Assembly (NCBI GenBank): GCA_025355255.1
Contig: JANYAA010000004.1
Coordinates: 1-11,686, forward strand
Length of the DNA stretch: 11,686 bases
Direction: 5' to 3'
Source of the DNA: Chloroflexota bacterium
Lineage (GTDB): Bacteria > Chloroflexota > Limnocylindria > Limnocylindrales > CSP1-4
The position numbers were made by a program, and so were the translations under genes. Positions 1 through 7,487 of the stretch are shown one piece after another (position 1 is the stretch's first letter; each line of letters opens with the position of its first letter). The notes under the pieces are model-generated. The model did no database searches and was not told where the DNA came from. It worked only from the letters and a program-made list of their open reading frames with translations.

Positions 1-1170
1 GCGCTGCTGGGCGCCGCCGCACGCAACGCCGCGGGCGTGCTCGCCATTGCGCGGCCCGACCACTACGCCACGGTCCTCGAGGAGCTCAAGAGCCTGGGCG
101 AGGTCACGGCCGACACGCGCTACCGGCTTGCGGCAGACGCGTTCAGCACCGTCGCCGCGTACTACGCGGAGATCGCCGCATACCTCAACCAGATCTCCAA
201 CAACACATACCCCCAGCGGCTGGCGCTGGTCCTTGAGAAGGTCAGCGACCTGCCGTACGGCGAGAACCCGCACCAGCGCGCCGCCTTCTACCGCGAGACT
301 ACCCACCGCTCACGCTCCATGGCCGACGCTACGCAGCTGGCAGGCTCGCCGCCAACGTTCAACAACCTGCTGGACCTCGACACCGCGTACCGGATCGCGA
401 CAGACTTCACCGGCCCCACCGTGGTCATCGCCAAGCACACGGACCCAGTTGGGATCGCCTCAGCCGATGAGCTGGTGGAGGCCTACCGGCGGGCGCTGGA
501 TACCGATCCTGTCGCCTCCTTCGGCGGCATCGTCGGCGTCAACCGAGAGCTTGACGGCGCCACGGCACGCGAGATCGCCATCAGCTCGTATGAGGCGGTG
601 ATCGCACCCGGCTTCTCCGCGGCAGCGCTGGGAATCCTCGAAGCCAAGCCGGGTCTGGAGCTTCTCGCCGTCCCCGCGCCCGCCGGCGACGGGCTGCGCG
701 ATTACGGCATCGCCAACCTTGACTTCAAGCGTGTCGGCGGCGGTCTCCTCGTGGAGGGGCTGGACTCGCTTGAGCTGGACCGCGGCCAACTCCAGGTGGT
801 GACCCAGCGGCACCCCACGCTGGGCGAGCTGACGGATCTGCTCTTCGCCTGGCGCGCCGTCCGCCACGTGCGGTCCAACGGCATCGTCCTCGCGCGCAAC
901 TGCGCGGCGATCGGCATTGGCGCGGCGCAGGCCAGCCGCGGCGTGGCGGTGGACATTGCGCTGCGCCGGGCGGGCGATCGAGCCCGGCTCGCCGTTATGG
1001 CATCGGATGCGTACTTCCCGTTTCCGGACGCCATCCAGATCGCCGCCAACGCCGGCATCACCGCGATCATCCAGCCGGGCGGATCCATCCGTGACGAGAT
1101 GGCGATTGAGGTGGCCGACCGGCACCACTTGGCCATGGTCTTCACCGGGCGGCGCCACTTCAGGCACTGA
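1..1170 (+). CDS. purH: Bifunctional AICAR formyltransferase / IMP cyclohydrolase PurH, 5' truncated by window edge
   Basis: Catalyses the last two steps of de novo purine synthesis in the cytoplasm: formylation of AICAR with 10-formyl-tetrahydrofolate, then ring closure to IMP. The reading frame is open from the first base, and 389 codons plus TGA are visible. The family is usually about 510-530 residues, so about 130 residues of the N-terminal cyclohydrolase domain lie outside. Visible family motifs are YGENPHQ, NNLLDLD, a KHTDPVG version of the KHxNPxG catalytic Lys-His motif, [37 protein letters not shown] and the C-terminal [11 protein letters not shown]. The catalytic Lys-His pair is kept. 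Several neighbouring consensus residues differ: Pro before YGENPHQ where Arg is usual, Asp for Asn after KHT, and GAAQASR for GAGQxSR. glpX follows after 32 nt on the same strand. Identification is firm; full activity is not proven because of the substitutions. Confidence 0.95.
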   Translation, partial: ALLGAAARNAAGVLAIARPDHYATVLEELKSLGEVTADTRYRLAADAFSTVAAYYAEIAAYLNQISNNTYPQRLALVLEKVSDLPYGENPHQRAAFYRETTHRSRSMADATQLAGSPPTFNNLLDLDTAYRIATDFTGPTVVIAKHTDPVGIASADELVEAYRRALDTDPVASFGGIVGVNRELDGATAREIAISSYEAVIAPGFSAAALGILEAKPGLELLAVPAPAGDGLRDYGIANLDFKRVGGGLLVEGLDSLELDRGQLQVVTQRHPTLGELTDLLFAWRAVRHVRSNGIVLARNCAAIGIGAAQASRGVAVDIALRRAGDRARLAVMASDAYFPFPDAIQIAANAGITAIIQPGGSIRDEMAIEVADRHHLAMVFTGRRHFRH

Positions 1171-1202
1171 GCCGCCCGCGCCCGCACCACAGGAGCATTC
1201 CC

Positions 1203-2186
1203 ATGGAGAAGATGCTGGCGCTCGAGATGGTCCGCGTGACCGAGGCGGCCGCCATTGCGTCCGCGCGGTTCATGGGCAAGGGCCAGCGCGACGAGGCGGA
1301 CCTTGCGGCCACCGAGGCGATGCGCGCCACGATGGACGAGACCGACATCTTCGGGACCATCGTCATCGGCGAGGGCGAGCGCGATGAGGCGCCCATGCTC
1401 TACATCGGCGAGCAGGTGGGCCGCGGGGCGAAGGCGCTCCACGCTGCCGAAGTGGACATCGCCGTGGATCCGCTGGAGGGCACCAACCTCGTCGCCACCG
1501 GGCAAGGTGGCGCGCTCACGGTGCTGGCGGCGTCAGACCGCGGCGGCCTCACCAACGCGCCCGACACATACCTCGACAAGCTGGCGGTTGGTCCGATTGC
1601 GGCCGGCTGCGTGGACATCACGCTGTCGCCCGAGGAGAACTGCCATCGGATCGCCGAGGCACTGCGGCGCAAGGTCAGCGACATCACGGTCATCATCCTT
1701 GACCGGCCCCGCCACACCGAGCTGATCGCCGCGGTCCGCGCCACGGGCGCCCGGATCAAGCTCATCTCGGACGGTGACGTCTCGGCCGCCATCAGCTGCG
1801 CCGTCCAGGGCACGGGCGTGCATGCGGTGATGGGTATCGGCGGCGCGCCCGAGGGCGTCATCACCGCCGCTGCGCTTCGCTGTCTGGGCGGTGAGATCCA
1901 GGCGCGCTTCCGGTTCCGCAACGACGAGGAGCGCGAGCGCGCGAAGAAGATGCTCGGCCACGCGGACGAGACGAAGGTCTACCGGACGGAGGACCTCGCG
2001 TCTGGCGACAACCTGGTATTCGCCGCAACGGGCGTGACGAGCGGCGACCTCTTGGCGGGCGTCAGGTTCTTTGGCGGCGGCGCCAGAACGCACTCGCTGG
2101 TGATGGGCTACCAGACCAAGCAGGTCCGATTTGTGGACACGGTCCACATGTTTGACCGGGACCGGCCGCCGGCCGTCCGGCTCTAG
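1203..2186 (+). CDS. glpX: Class II fructose-1,6-bisphosphatase GlpX
   Basis: Hydrolyses fructose 1,6-bisphosphate to fructose 6-phosphate in gluconeogenesis (cytoplasmic, metal-dependent). In some bacteria the family also dephosphorylates sedoheptulose 1,7-bisphosphate. The 327-residue length is normal for GlpX. Motifs in order: [12 protein letters not shown] near residues 25-36, [16 protein letters not shown] at 55-70, the metal-binding DPLEGTN at 89-95, [11 protein letters not shown] at 121-131, DRPRH at 167-171, DGDV at 190-193, GIGGAPEG at 211-218, [11 protein letters not shown] near 275 and THSLVM near 300. The ATG start is supported by AGGAG at 1191-1195, seven bases upstream. It probably shares a transcript with purH, given the 32-nt gap and no visible terminator. 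The stop codon overlaps that of convergent folK. Little doubt on function. Confidence 0.96.
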   Translation: MEKMLALEMVRVTEAAAIASARFMGKGQRDEADLAATEAMRATMDETDIFGTIVIGEGERDEAPMLYIGEQVGRGAKALHAAEVDIAVDPLEGTNLVATGQGGALTVLAASDRGGLTNAPDTYLDKLAVGPIAAGCVDITLSPEENCHRIAEALRRKVSDITVIILDRPRHTELIAAVRATGARIKLISDGDVSAAISCAVQGTGVHAVMGIGGAPEGVITAAALRCLGGEIQARFRFRNDEERERAKKMLGHADETKVYRTEDLASGDNLVFAATGVTSGDLLAGVRFFGGGARTHSLVMGYQTKQVRFVDTVHMFDRDRPPAVRL

Positions 2187-2803
2187 CCGAGCGGGGGCTC
2201 CTGGAGCGCGATCCAGCGTTCGCCGTCCCAGGTCGCAATCGGGCGTACGGCGTCACGGCCTTCGATCGCCCGCTGGCGTTTGGCCACCGACGCAACCGTC
2301 TCGCCCCAGAACGGCGGCACGAGGCGCGGCGCGAGATCCGCAAGCGGCGACAGCACAAACAACCGATGAGGCGCGTCGCGATGCGGCACCACCAGCGGCA
2401 GCGACGCCTTGGCCGGGTCATCGCTGCGGCCTTGTGGCGGGCGGGTGGTGGCGATGGCGTGCCGACCGAAGATCAGAATGTCCAGATCCACCTCGCGCGG
2501 ACCCCAGCGCTGGCGCACCTGGCGGCCGAACCCCCGTTCCAGCCCCTTGAGCGCAACAAGCAGATCGATAGCACCCGTGGCGGGATCGGGTCCGGCCGGG
2601 ACGTCCAGGGACACCGCGGCGTTGTGGAAGTCCGGCTGGTCCAGCACGCCCACCGGGGCGGTGACGTACAGGCGCGACACGCCGCGCAGTCGCACACCCG
2701 GCAGGGCGGCGAGGGCGTGCACGGCTGCCGCGAGCGCGCCTGCCGCGTCGCCGATATTCGCCCCAAGCCCCACGTAGGCCCGCACCCGGCCTGCTGTTGC
2801 CAT
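2183..2803 (-). CDS. folK: 2-amino-4-hydroxy-6-hydroxymethyldihydropteridine pyrophosphokinase FolK
   Basis: Transfers pyrophosphate from ATP to 6-hydroxymethyl-7,8-dihydropterin, the step before dihydropteroate synthase in folate synthesis. The 206-residue product shows VGLGANIGD at 11-19 (the family GSNxGD motif), [20 protein letters not shown] at 43-62, [12 protein letters not shown] at 99-110 carrying the Trp/Arg and two magnesium-binding Asp positions, and VPH at 139-141 followed by [13 protein letters not shown]. It is longer than the E. coli enzyme (159 aa) because of a loop after DLDILIFG and a roughly 35-residue C-terminal tail. The frame is open further upstream, but ATG at 2801-2803 is chosen because the conserved domain starts ten residues later and upstream sequence would run into the divergent gene. 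Only a weak GAGGG-like site precedes it. No other folate gene is adjacent, so it stands alone on this strand. Confidence 0.93.
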   Translation of the reverse strand: MATAGRVRAYVGLGANIGDAAGALAAAVHALAALPGVRLRGVSRLYVTAPVGVLDQPDFHNAAVSLDVPAGPDPATGAIDLLVALKGLERGFGRQVRQRWGPREVDLDILIFGRHAIATTRPPQGRSDDPAKASLPLVVPHRDAPHRLFVLSPLADLAPRLVPPFWGETVASVAKRQRAIEGRDAVRPIATWDGERWIALQEPPLG

Positions 2804-2815
2804 CCACACCCTCGC

Positions 2816-2821
2816 TAGACT
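2816..2821 (+). promoter_or_regulatory. Candidate -10 element (TAGACT), possible leaderless start
   Basis: TAGACT fits a TANNNT -10 hexamer and ends six bases before the ATG at 2828. That spacing would put the transcription start at or next to the start codon. No Shine-Dalgarno sequence is visible before this ATG. No convincing -35 is present. The whole gap between the divergent folK and GT-A-like genes is only 24 nt. Confidence 0.35.
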
Positions 2822-2827
2822 CAGCCC

Positions 2828-3940
2828 ATGCCGCCCGTCACCGTGCTCATCCTGGCGCCGAAGCTGCCTGACGGCGCCGGCCACCTTGAGGCGTTCCTTG
2901 ATGCCGCACGAACGGCGCTTGCCGAACACCATCGGCGCCGGTTCCTAGCGGCCGGGGCGGCCCACGCGGTCATCCGCCGCGAACCACCGGACTCTACCCC
3001 GTTCGGCGCGAGGCTCCAACGGCTGGCTGGCGAGTTGCTGGCCGGCGTCGGTCCGGCAGGTCTAGTGGTGCTGGGCGCTGGCTCCATCCCGCTGGCCGAC
3101 GCGCGCGACCTGGCGGACTTCGTTGCGGCTGCTGCCGCCGCGACGCCCGGCGCGCTGGCCAACCACCGCTACTCCGCCGACGCCATCGCCATCGCCCGCG
3201 CGGATCTGGTGCTCCCGGGCCTGCCGCCGGCGCTGGACTCCGACAACGCGCTGCCCCGCTGGCTTGCGGAGGGGGCCGGTGTACAGGTGGCCGACCTGCG
3301 GCGGCGGCGCCATCTCGCAATGGACGTGGACTCGCCGCTCGACGCGCTGCTGCTGGCCGACACGCATGTCGGGCCGGTGCTGCCGATGCTGGACGTGGCC
3401 GACGCCGAGCCTGTCCGGCAGGCTATGGCGGCCCTGCAGGCCGTGGCGGCCGATCCTGGGGGTGAGCTCCTGCTGGCCGGGCGCGTGTCATCCGCAGATC
3501 TCGCTTGGGTGGAGCGCAACACGCGGTCAAGAACGCGGGCGTGGATCGAGGAGCGCGGGATGCGGACCGCGTCGGCAGGAACCTTGGTTGGGCGGCCAAA
3601 CCGGCGACCGGTCCGGAGCGTGTTGGGTGAGCTGCTGGAGTGCGACGGGCCGGGTGCGCTGGGCTGCATCGTTGCGTCAATGGCCGACGGCGCACTCATC
3701 GACAGCCGGGTGCTCATGGCGCATCGCTTCGGCGCAGCGGAGCGCGGCTGGCCGGCGCCCGAGGACCGCTTTGCCTCCGATCTGCTGCTCGCCGACCGCG
3801 TGCAGGATCCATGGCTGGCGGAGCTCACGGCATCGGCGGCCAAGTCCCACGTGCCGGTGATGCTGGGCGCGCACGCGCTGGTTGGGCCCGGTGTCCGCAA
3901 CGTGCTTGGCATGCGGCGTGCCAGCGGGGGCCACGCATGA
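2828..3940 (+). CDS. Uncharacterised protein with GT-A/CofC-like nucleotidyltransferase-type N-terminal half
   Basis: Function not recognised with certainty. The 370-residue product appears to have two parts. Residues 1 to about 185 look like a degenerate GT-A (nucleotide-diphosphosugar transferase) fold of the MobA/CofC type: an initial strand VTVLILAPKL, a core LVVLGAGSIPLADARDL at the place where such enzymes carry a D-x-P-L metal site, LANHRYSADAIAI, SDNALPRWL, and AMDVDSPLDALLL, which resembles the D-x-D-(T/S)-P-x-D-L element of CofC. The glycine-rich GGxSxRMG nucleotide loop typical of MobA is absent. Residues about 190-370 form a second, mostly helical part with conserved-looking RPVRSVLGELL, IDSRVLMAHR, EDRFASDLLLADR and VMLGAHALVGPG; I know no family for it. 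No signal peptide or membrane segment. Its stop overlaps the start of midA (ATGA), so the two are probably co-translated. A role in F420 or other cofactor synthesis is possible but unproven. Confidence 0.75.
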   Translation: MPPVTVLILAPKLPDGAGHLEAFLDAARTALAEHHRRRFLAAGAAHAVIRREPPDSTPFGARLQRLAGELLAGVGPAGLVVLGAGSIPLADARDLADFVAAAAAATPGALANHRYSADAIAIARADLVLPGLPPALDSDNALPRWLAEGAGVQVADLRRRRHLAMDVDSPLDALLLADTHVGPVLPMLDVADAEPVRQAMAALQAVAADPGGELLLAGRVSSADLAWVERNTRSRTRAWIEERGMRTASAGTLVGRPNRRPVRSVLGELLECDGPGALGCIVASMADGALIDSRVLMAHRFGAAERGWPAPEDRFASDLLLADRVQDPWLAELTASAAKSHVPVMLGAHALVGPGVRNVLGMRRASGGHA

Positions 3941-5187
3941 CTTGGAGTCTGGAGCCCGGCTACCGCCGCGAGACGCTGCCGGACCCCGAGGCCGTGGGCG
4001 AGGACGCGGAGCTGGTGGCCGCGCTGCGCGACGAGATTGCGACGAACGGCCCCATCACCTTTGCGCGGTTCATGGAGCGCGCGCTGTACGAGCCGGGTCA
4101 CGGCTACTACCGCCAGACCGCGCCCGGACCCGGCACGGCTGGGGACTTCCTCACCGCACCCGAGGCGCATCCCGTCTACGGCGCCGCAGTCGGCCGGCTG
4201 CTGGACGAGGCATGGACGGCGATGAGGCGGCCAAACCCCTTCACCATCACCGAACCCGGCGCCGGGACGGGTGCGCTGGCGGCGGGTCTGCTGAGCGGGC
4301 TGCGCGACGGCGGTTCCGGGCTGGTTGCGGCCGTCCGCTACCGGCCCGTCGAGGTGGAGCCGGCGAGGCTGGCGGCGCTCGCGGCGCGGCTCCGGACCGC
4401 CGGGCTGGACGGGGCGCTCGTCGCGGACGGACCCGCAGCAACGCCCACCGAGATCGGCGCCGTGATCGCCAATGAGGTGCTGGACGCACTGCCTTTCCAC
4501 CGCGTCATCGGCCGCGCCGGCGGTCTGCGCGAGCTGCTGGTGACCGCCTCGCCCGATGGCGCATTCGCCTGGCATGAGGCGGAACCCACAACGCCCGCGC
4601 TGGCCCAACGGCTGGACGCCGAGCGCGTGACCCTCGCCGACGGGCAGATCACCGAGGTCTGCCTCGGCATCGACAGCTGGCTTGCGGGCGCAACCCGGCA
4701 CCTCGCCCGCGGCATCGTGGTGCTGGTGGACTACGCGGCGGAGCCCGTCGCCCTCCACGGCGCGGCCAAGCCGGGCGGGACCCTGCGCGCCTTCGCCCGG
4801 CACGCGGTGGGCGGCGATCTGTTTCGCCACGTCGGCCGGCAGGACCTCACGGCCACCGTGGACCTCGCCGCGGTCCGTGCGGCAGCCGCCAGCATCGGAC
4901 TGGCGCCAATCGGCGAGACAACGCAGGCGGAGTTGCTGGCCGCCTCCTCCGCACCCGCTGACGGCACGCCCGGCCTCACGGACCCGTGGCTGCGCGGCCC
5001 GGGCGCAACCCTGGAGTCAGCGCTCCGCCTGCGCTCAGCCCTCGCCCGGCTCCTGGACCCGCGCGGCATGGGCGGTTTCCGTGTCCTCGTCTTCGGCCGG
5101 GATCTGCCAGCGGACGTGCGTCTGCCGCTGCTCAACCGCGTCGGTCGCGCCGGCGTGCAGGGCGACCGTCAACCGTCTACGGCGTAA
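3937..5187 (+). CDS. MidA/NDUFAF7-family SAM-dependent methyltransferase (Methyltransf_28)
   Basis: Putative S-adenosylmethionine-dependent protein arginine methyltransferase, 416 aa. The family's mitochondrial member NDUFAF7 symmetrically dimethylates an arginine of complex I subunit NDUFS2 and is needed for complex I assembly; bacterial members are little studied. Seen here: ITFARFMERALYEPGHGYY at 40-58, GDFLTAPEAHPVYG at 69-82, the SAM-binding EPGAGTG at 106-112, ANEVLDALP at 178-186, VDYAAEP at 264-270, GTLRAF at 281-286 and GRQDLTATVDL at 300-310, all in family order. The frame is open further upstream, but the ATG at 3937 is chosen: it forms an ATGA overlap with the previous stop, has a purine-rich GCGGGGG six bases upstream, and the conserved part begins shortly after. 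The 3' end overlaps the convergent lipoprotein gene by 11 nt. The nuo operon, including nuoD, lies about 3 kb downstream. Family assignment is firm; the target here is inference. Confidence 0.9.
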   Translation: MTWSLEPGYRRETLPDPEAVGEDAELVAALRDEIATNGPITFARFMERALYEPGHGYYRQTAPGPGTAGDFLTAPEAHPVYGAAVGRLLDEAWTAMRRPNPFTITEPGAGTGALAAGLLSGLRDGGSGLVAAVRYRPVEVEPARLAALAARLRTAGLDGALVADGPAATPTEIGAVIANEVLDALPFHRVIGRAGGLRELLVTASPDGAFAWHEAEPTTPALAQRLDAERVTLADGQITEVCLGIDSWLAGATRHLARGIVVLVDYAAEPVALHGAAKPGGTLRAFARHAVGGDLFRHVGRQDLTATVDLAAVRAAAASIGLAPIGETTQAELLAASSAPADGTPGLTDPWLRGPGATLESALRLRSALARLLDPRGMGGFRVLVFGRDLPADVRLPLLNRVGRAGVQGDRQPSTA

Positions 5188-7345
5188 TGCGGCACCCTCC
5201 GGCGCCGGTCACGGACGGGTCGCCCGGCTTGCCATCAGGACAGGCCACATCGGCGGCAAACGTCGCCCCCGTCAAGTCGGCACCGGCGAAATTGGCCCCG
5301 GTGAGGTTGACCCTGGAGAACACGAGCCCGGCAAGGTAGAGCCCGGCGTAGTTCGCCCCCGACATGTCGCGCAGCTTCGTCGGTCGGTCCTCGGTGATGT
5401 AGTCGAGCTTCGCCTGCGCGAGGTGCAGGCCCTGCTTGTACGACGGGTCAAGGCGCGCTCCCGTGAACTGCGCGCCCGCCAAGTCGGCTCCGGTCAGGTC
5501 GCCGGCGAACGTCCCGCCCCGACCGTCGACTCCGGTGAGGTCTGCCCCCGTCAGCGGGGCGCCGAGCGTGACCGTCTCCATGAAGGCGCGCGCGAAGTCC
5601 GCGTGCGAGAAGTCGCCGAGGACGCTCTGAACGCCGTAGAGCTGGGCGTCGGTGAAGTTGGCGCCGGTGAACAATCCGTCTAGCAAGGCGGCGTCCAGAT
5701 TGGCCTCCGTCAGGTTGACGCCCGTGAAGTTGCCGACGAACGTCGTGCCGATCGCGGTCATGCCCGACCAGTCGGCCGAGGCGTAGGAGCCGGAAATTGT
5801 CGCCCACGAGCAGTCCGCCTTTGGCCCCGGGTTGCAGTGGGCCCAGTCGACCGCGGGTCCCGCTGCACTGCGCGCGAACGAGGTCTTCGCAGAAGGACCG
5901 GCCGCGCTTGTTGGGACTTGGATCACGCCCGCCGTGCCGTCCGCGAACGCGATCATCCGGACAAACGCCCCGCCGCCGAAGATCGGCTTGCCGGCTGGTC
6001 CGGCCACCCATGTCGCGCCCGCATCGCGGCTCCGCCACCACTGGACCGACCACCCGGAGAGCATGCGGAAGTTGCCCGCGTCCCGCCGAGGTCCAAATGT
6101 TCGCAGGACCAGTCCCTCGGCGTCGGCGGTGAGCAGGTGCGCCCCGATGTCGATGTAGGCGTTGGGGGCGTAGTCACCGGACCGCAGACCGGGGGCCGCG
6201 CCGGGCAGGGCGACGGTCGTCCAGTGCACCAGGTCGGAGGTCGCCACCGCATCCGTGCTGGCGGGCCCCAAGGCAACCAGCGTCCCGCCAGCCGCCCCGA
6301 TGAAGGCTGCGTTCTGCTGGTACTTGGTCTGGAATGCCAGGTAATCGCTCGCCGGTGGGCACCCAGCGGCCGTGGTCGGCGCCGGATTGGGCGGCTGCAT
6401 CGCAGGTCCGGCAGCCGTGAGATCAACCGGAGTCCAACTCGTGCCGGCCGTGTCGGCGCTCCACAGCCGCAGTTGCGGACCCAGACCCCGGTCGATGTTG
6501 GAGCCCGTAAAACATGAGAACTCCCTGCCGGCCAGGACGAGCGTGCCGCCAACCTCGTACACCGCCGTTGCGGTCGTCGTCCACGTGGACGCGAGAGAGG
6601 ACACTGCCGACCAGGTCCGCCCGTCCGGGGAGCGCAGTGCGAGTGCGCGCGCCTTCTGGGCGCCGCCGGCCGGAACCAGCGACCCAACGGCCCAGAAGGA
6701 TCCCGCGCTGACCATCACGTTCGTGATCACCACGCGGCTTCCGGGGTCGCCGACGAATGACCGCGGGTCCAGGCGGGTCCAGGCGGAGCCGTCAGGGGAG
6801 AACCACAAGTAGGACTCCGCAACGAAGTTGGTCGCTGCCTTCGACCCGTCTTTCGAGAATTGGCCCGTCCCCGCGAGGACGATCCCGGCATCCCCGGCCG
6901 CGGCGGCAACCGGAAGGATTCCAAGCTGCCAGAGATACGGGCTGCCGGCTGGGGCGTCGAGGCCCTTCTTGTCGTCGAGCGCCTTGACGACCCACGTGCC
7001 CGGAGCCGATTCGGTGGCGATGGCAGGGGCGTGGTTCTTGCTCCCGAAGATGTAGAGCGTCTGCCCCGTTTGCGTCATTGCCGATCCGAAGCCGACGGGC
7101 AGCGTGCGGCCGGGGTCCAGGAACTGCACGCCGGCCGGCAGGATGACGGGGCCGCCGACAGGGGCGGACGGGCTCGACGCGGAGCTGGGGGTTGCGCCGA
7201 GCGCTGACGATGGGCCGCCGGTGGCAGCGTTGGACGGCGCGGGGGCGCCCGAAGCGGCCGGGCTGATCGGCGGAGTGGAGCCGCAGGCGCCAGCCGCAAG
7301 GGCGGCCGACAGGGCGAGCGCTGCGACGCGCGTGACAAGAAACAT
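5177..7345 (-). CDS. Predicted lipoprotein with Asp-box-like repeats and C-terminal pentapeptide repeats
   Basis: Product of 722 aa, predicted to be exported and probably membrane-anchored. Residues 1-20 form a signal peptide (MFLVTRVAALALSAALAAGA) followed by Cys21. The lipobox AGAC lacks the usual Leu/Val at -3, so lipidation is likely but not certain. Residues 22-65 are a Ser/Ala/Pro/Gly linker. Residues about 70-500 are beta-rich with repeated Asp-box (BNR)-like turns: SPDGSAW at 183, SPDGRTW at 239, SADTAGTSW at 296 and SRDAGATW at 439, as in sialidase-like beta-propellers. From about 530 to 700 there are pentapeptide repeats of the A(D/N)Lxx type (TGANF, GADLT, LTGANFAGADLTGATF), a right-handed quadrilateral beta-helix. 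Four cysteines flank or end this part (504, 512, 702, 718). The start is chosen because the signal peptide follows directly, although the frame is open 92 codons upstream. Substrate unknown; sialidase activity should not be assumed. Confidence 0.85.
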   Translation of the reverse strand: MFLVTRVAALALSAALAAGACGSTPPISPAASGAPAPSNAATGGPSSALGATPSSASSPSAPVGGPVILPAGVQFLDPGRTLPVGFGSAMTQTGQTLYIFGSKNHAPAIATESAPGTWVVKALDDKKGLDAPAGSPYLWQLGILPVAAAAGDAGIVLAGTGQFSKDGSKAATNFVAESYLWFSPDGSAWTRLDPRSFVGDPGSRVVITNVMVSAGSFWAVGSLVPAGGAQKARALALRSPDGRTWSAVSSLASTWTTTATAVYEVGGTLVLAGREFSCFTGSNIDRGLGPQLRLWSADTAGTSWTPVDLTAAGPAMQPPNPAPTTAAGCPPASDYLAFQTKYQQNAAFIGAAGGTLVALGPASTDAVATSDLVHWTTVALPGAAPGLRSGDYAPNAYIDIGAHLLTADAEGLVLRTFGPRRDAGNFRMLSGWSVQWWRSRDAGATWVAGPAGKPIFGGGAFVRMIAFADGTAGVIQVPTSAAGPSAKTSFARSAAGPAVDWAHCNPGPKADCSWATISGSYASADWSGMTAIGTTFVGNFTGVNLTEANLDAALLDGLFTGANFTDAQLYGVQSVLGDFSHADFARAFMETVTLGAPLTGADLTGVDGRGGTFAGDLTGADLAGAQFTGARLDPSYKQGLHLAQAKLDYITEDRPTKLRDMSGANYAGLYLAGLVFSRVNLTGANFAGADLTGATFAADVACPDGKPGDPSVTGAGGCRITP

Positions 7346-7371
7346 GTCGGCAGACCCCCGGGAGCGGCGAT

Positions 7372-7380
7372 GGGTCACCC
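7372..7380. promoter_or_regulatory. Short palindrome GGGTCACCC upstream of lipoprotein gene
   Basis: Nine-base perfect dyad with a central C, 26 nt upstream of the lipoprotein start and directly abutting the longer inverted repeat. Could be an operator half or chance; short palindromes are frequent in GC-rich DNA. Confidence 0.25.
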
Positions 7381-7442
7381 CATGATGCGCCACCCACAAT
7401 TGGCTGTCTCGTTCGCTTGAGCGGCCGGTGGCGGCCATCATG
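7381..7442. repeat. Interrupted 14-bp inverted repeat in divergent intergenic region
   Basis: Left arm CATGATGCGCCACC (7381-7394) is complementary to GGTGGCG (7427-7433) plus CATCATG (7436-7442), with only a two-base GC bulge between the last two. The spacer is 32 nt. It lies between the divergent lipoprotein and small membrane protein genes, so it could be a hairpin in either leader or a paired protein-binding site. The right arm contains alternative in-frame GTG/ATG codons for the small gene, which I do not use as its start. Confidence 0.6.
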
Positions 7443-7475
7443 CTGAACGGCCGTGCAGCCCACCGCGCCAGACGC

Positions 7476-7481
7476 CATGAT
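7476..7481 (+). promoter_or_regulatory. Weak candidate -10 element (CATGAT) for the small membrane protein pair
   Basis: CATGAT lies six bases before the ATG at 7488, the same spacing as TAGACT before the gene at 2828, and no Shine-Dalgarno is visible, as expected for a leaderless start. The first base departs from TANNNT and no -35 is seen, so support is weak. Confidence 0.2.
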
Positions 7482-7487
7482 CCGCGC

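Noticed and set aside
3169..4830. Open frame of 553 codons on the minus strand opposite the GT-A-like and midA genes
   Set aside because: It is Arg/Ser/Pro-rich with no motif, and lies opposite two plus-strand genes with clear family or compositional support; long antisense frames are expected in GC-rich DNA.
5142..5168. Hairpin CGGTCGC / GCGACCG near the end of midA as a bidirectional terminator
   Set aside because: Seven base pairs with a 13-base loop, inside coding sequence and with no T-run on either strand; common by chance at this GC content.
6764..6783. Tandem 10-bp repeat (CGGGTCCAGG x2) inside the lipoprotein gene
   Set aside because: Coding DNA for TRLDPR with a period not a multiple of three; likely coincidence of codon choice, and the frame is unaffected.
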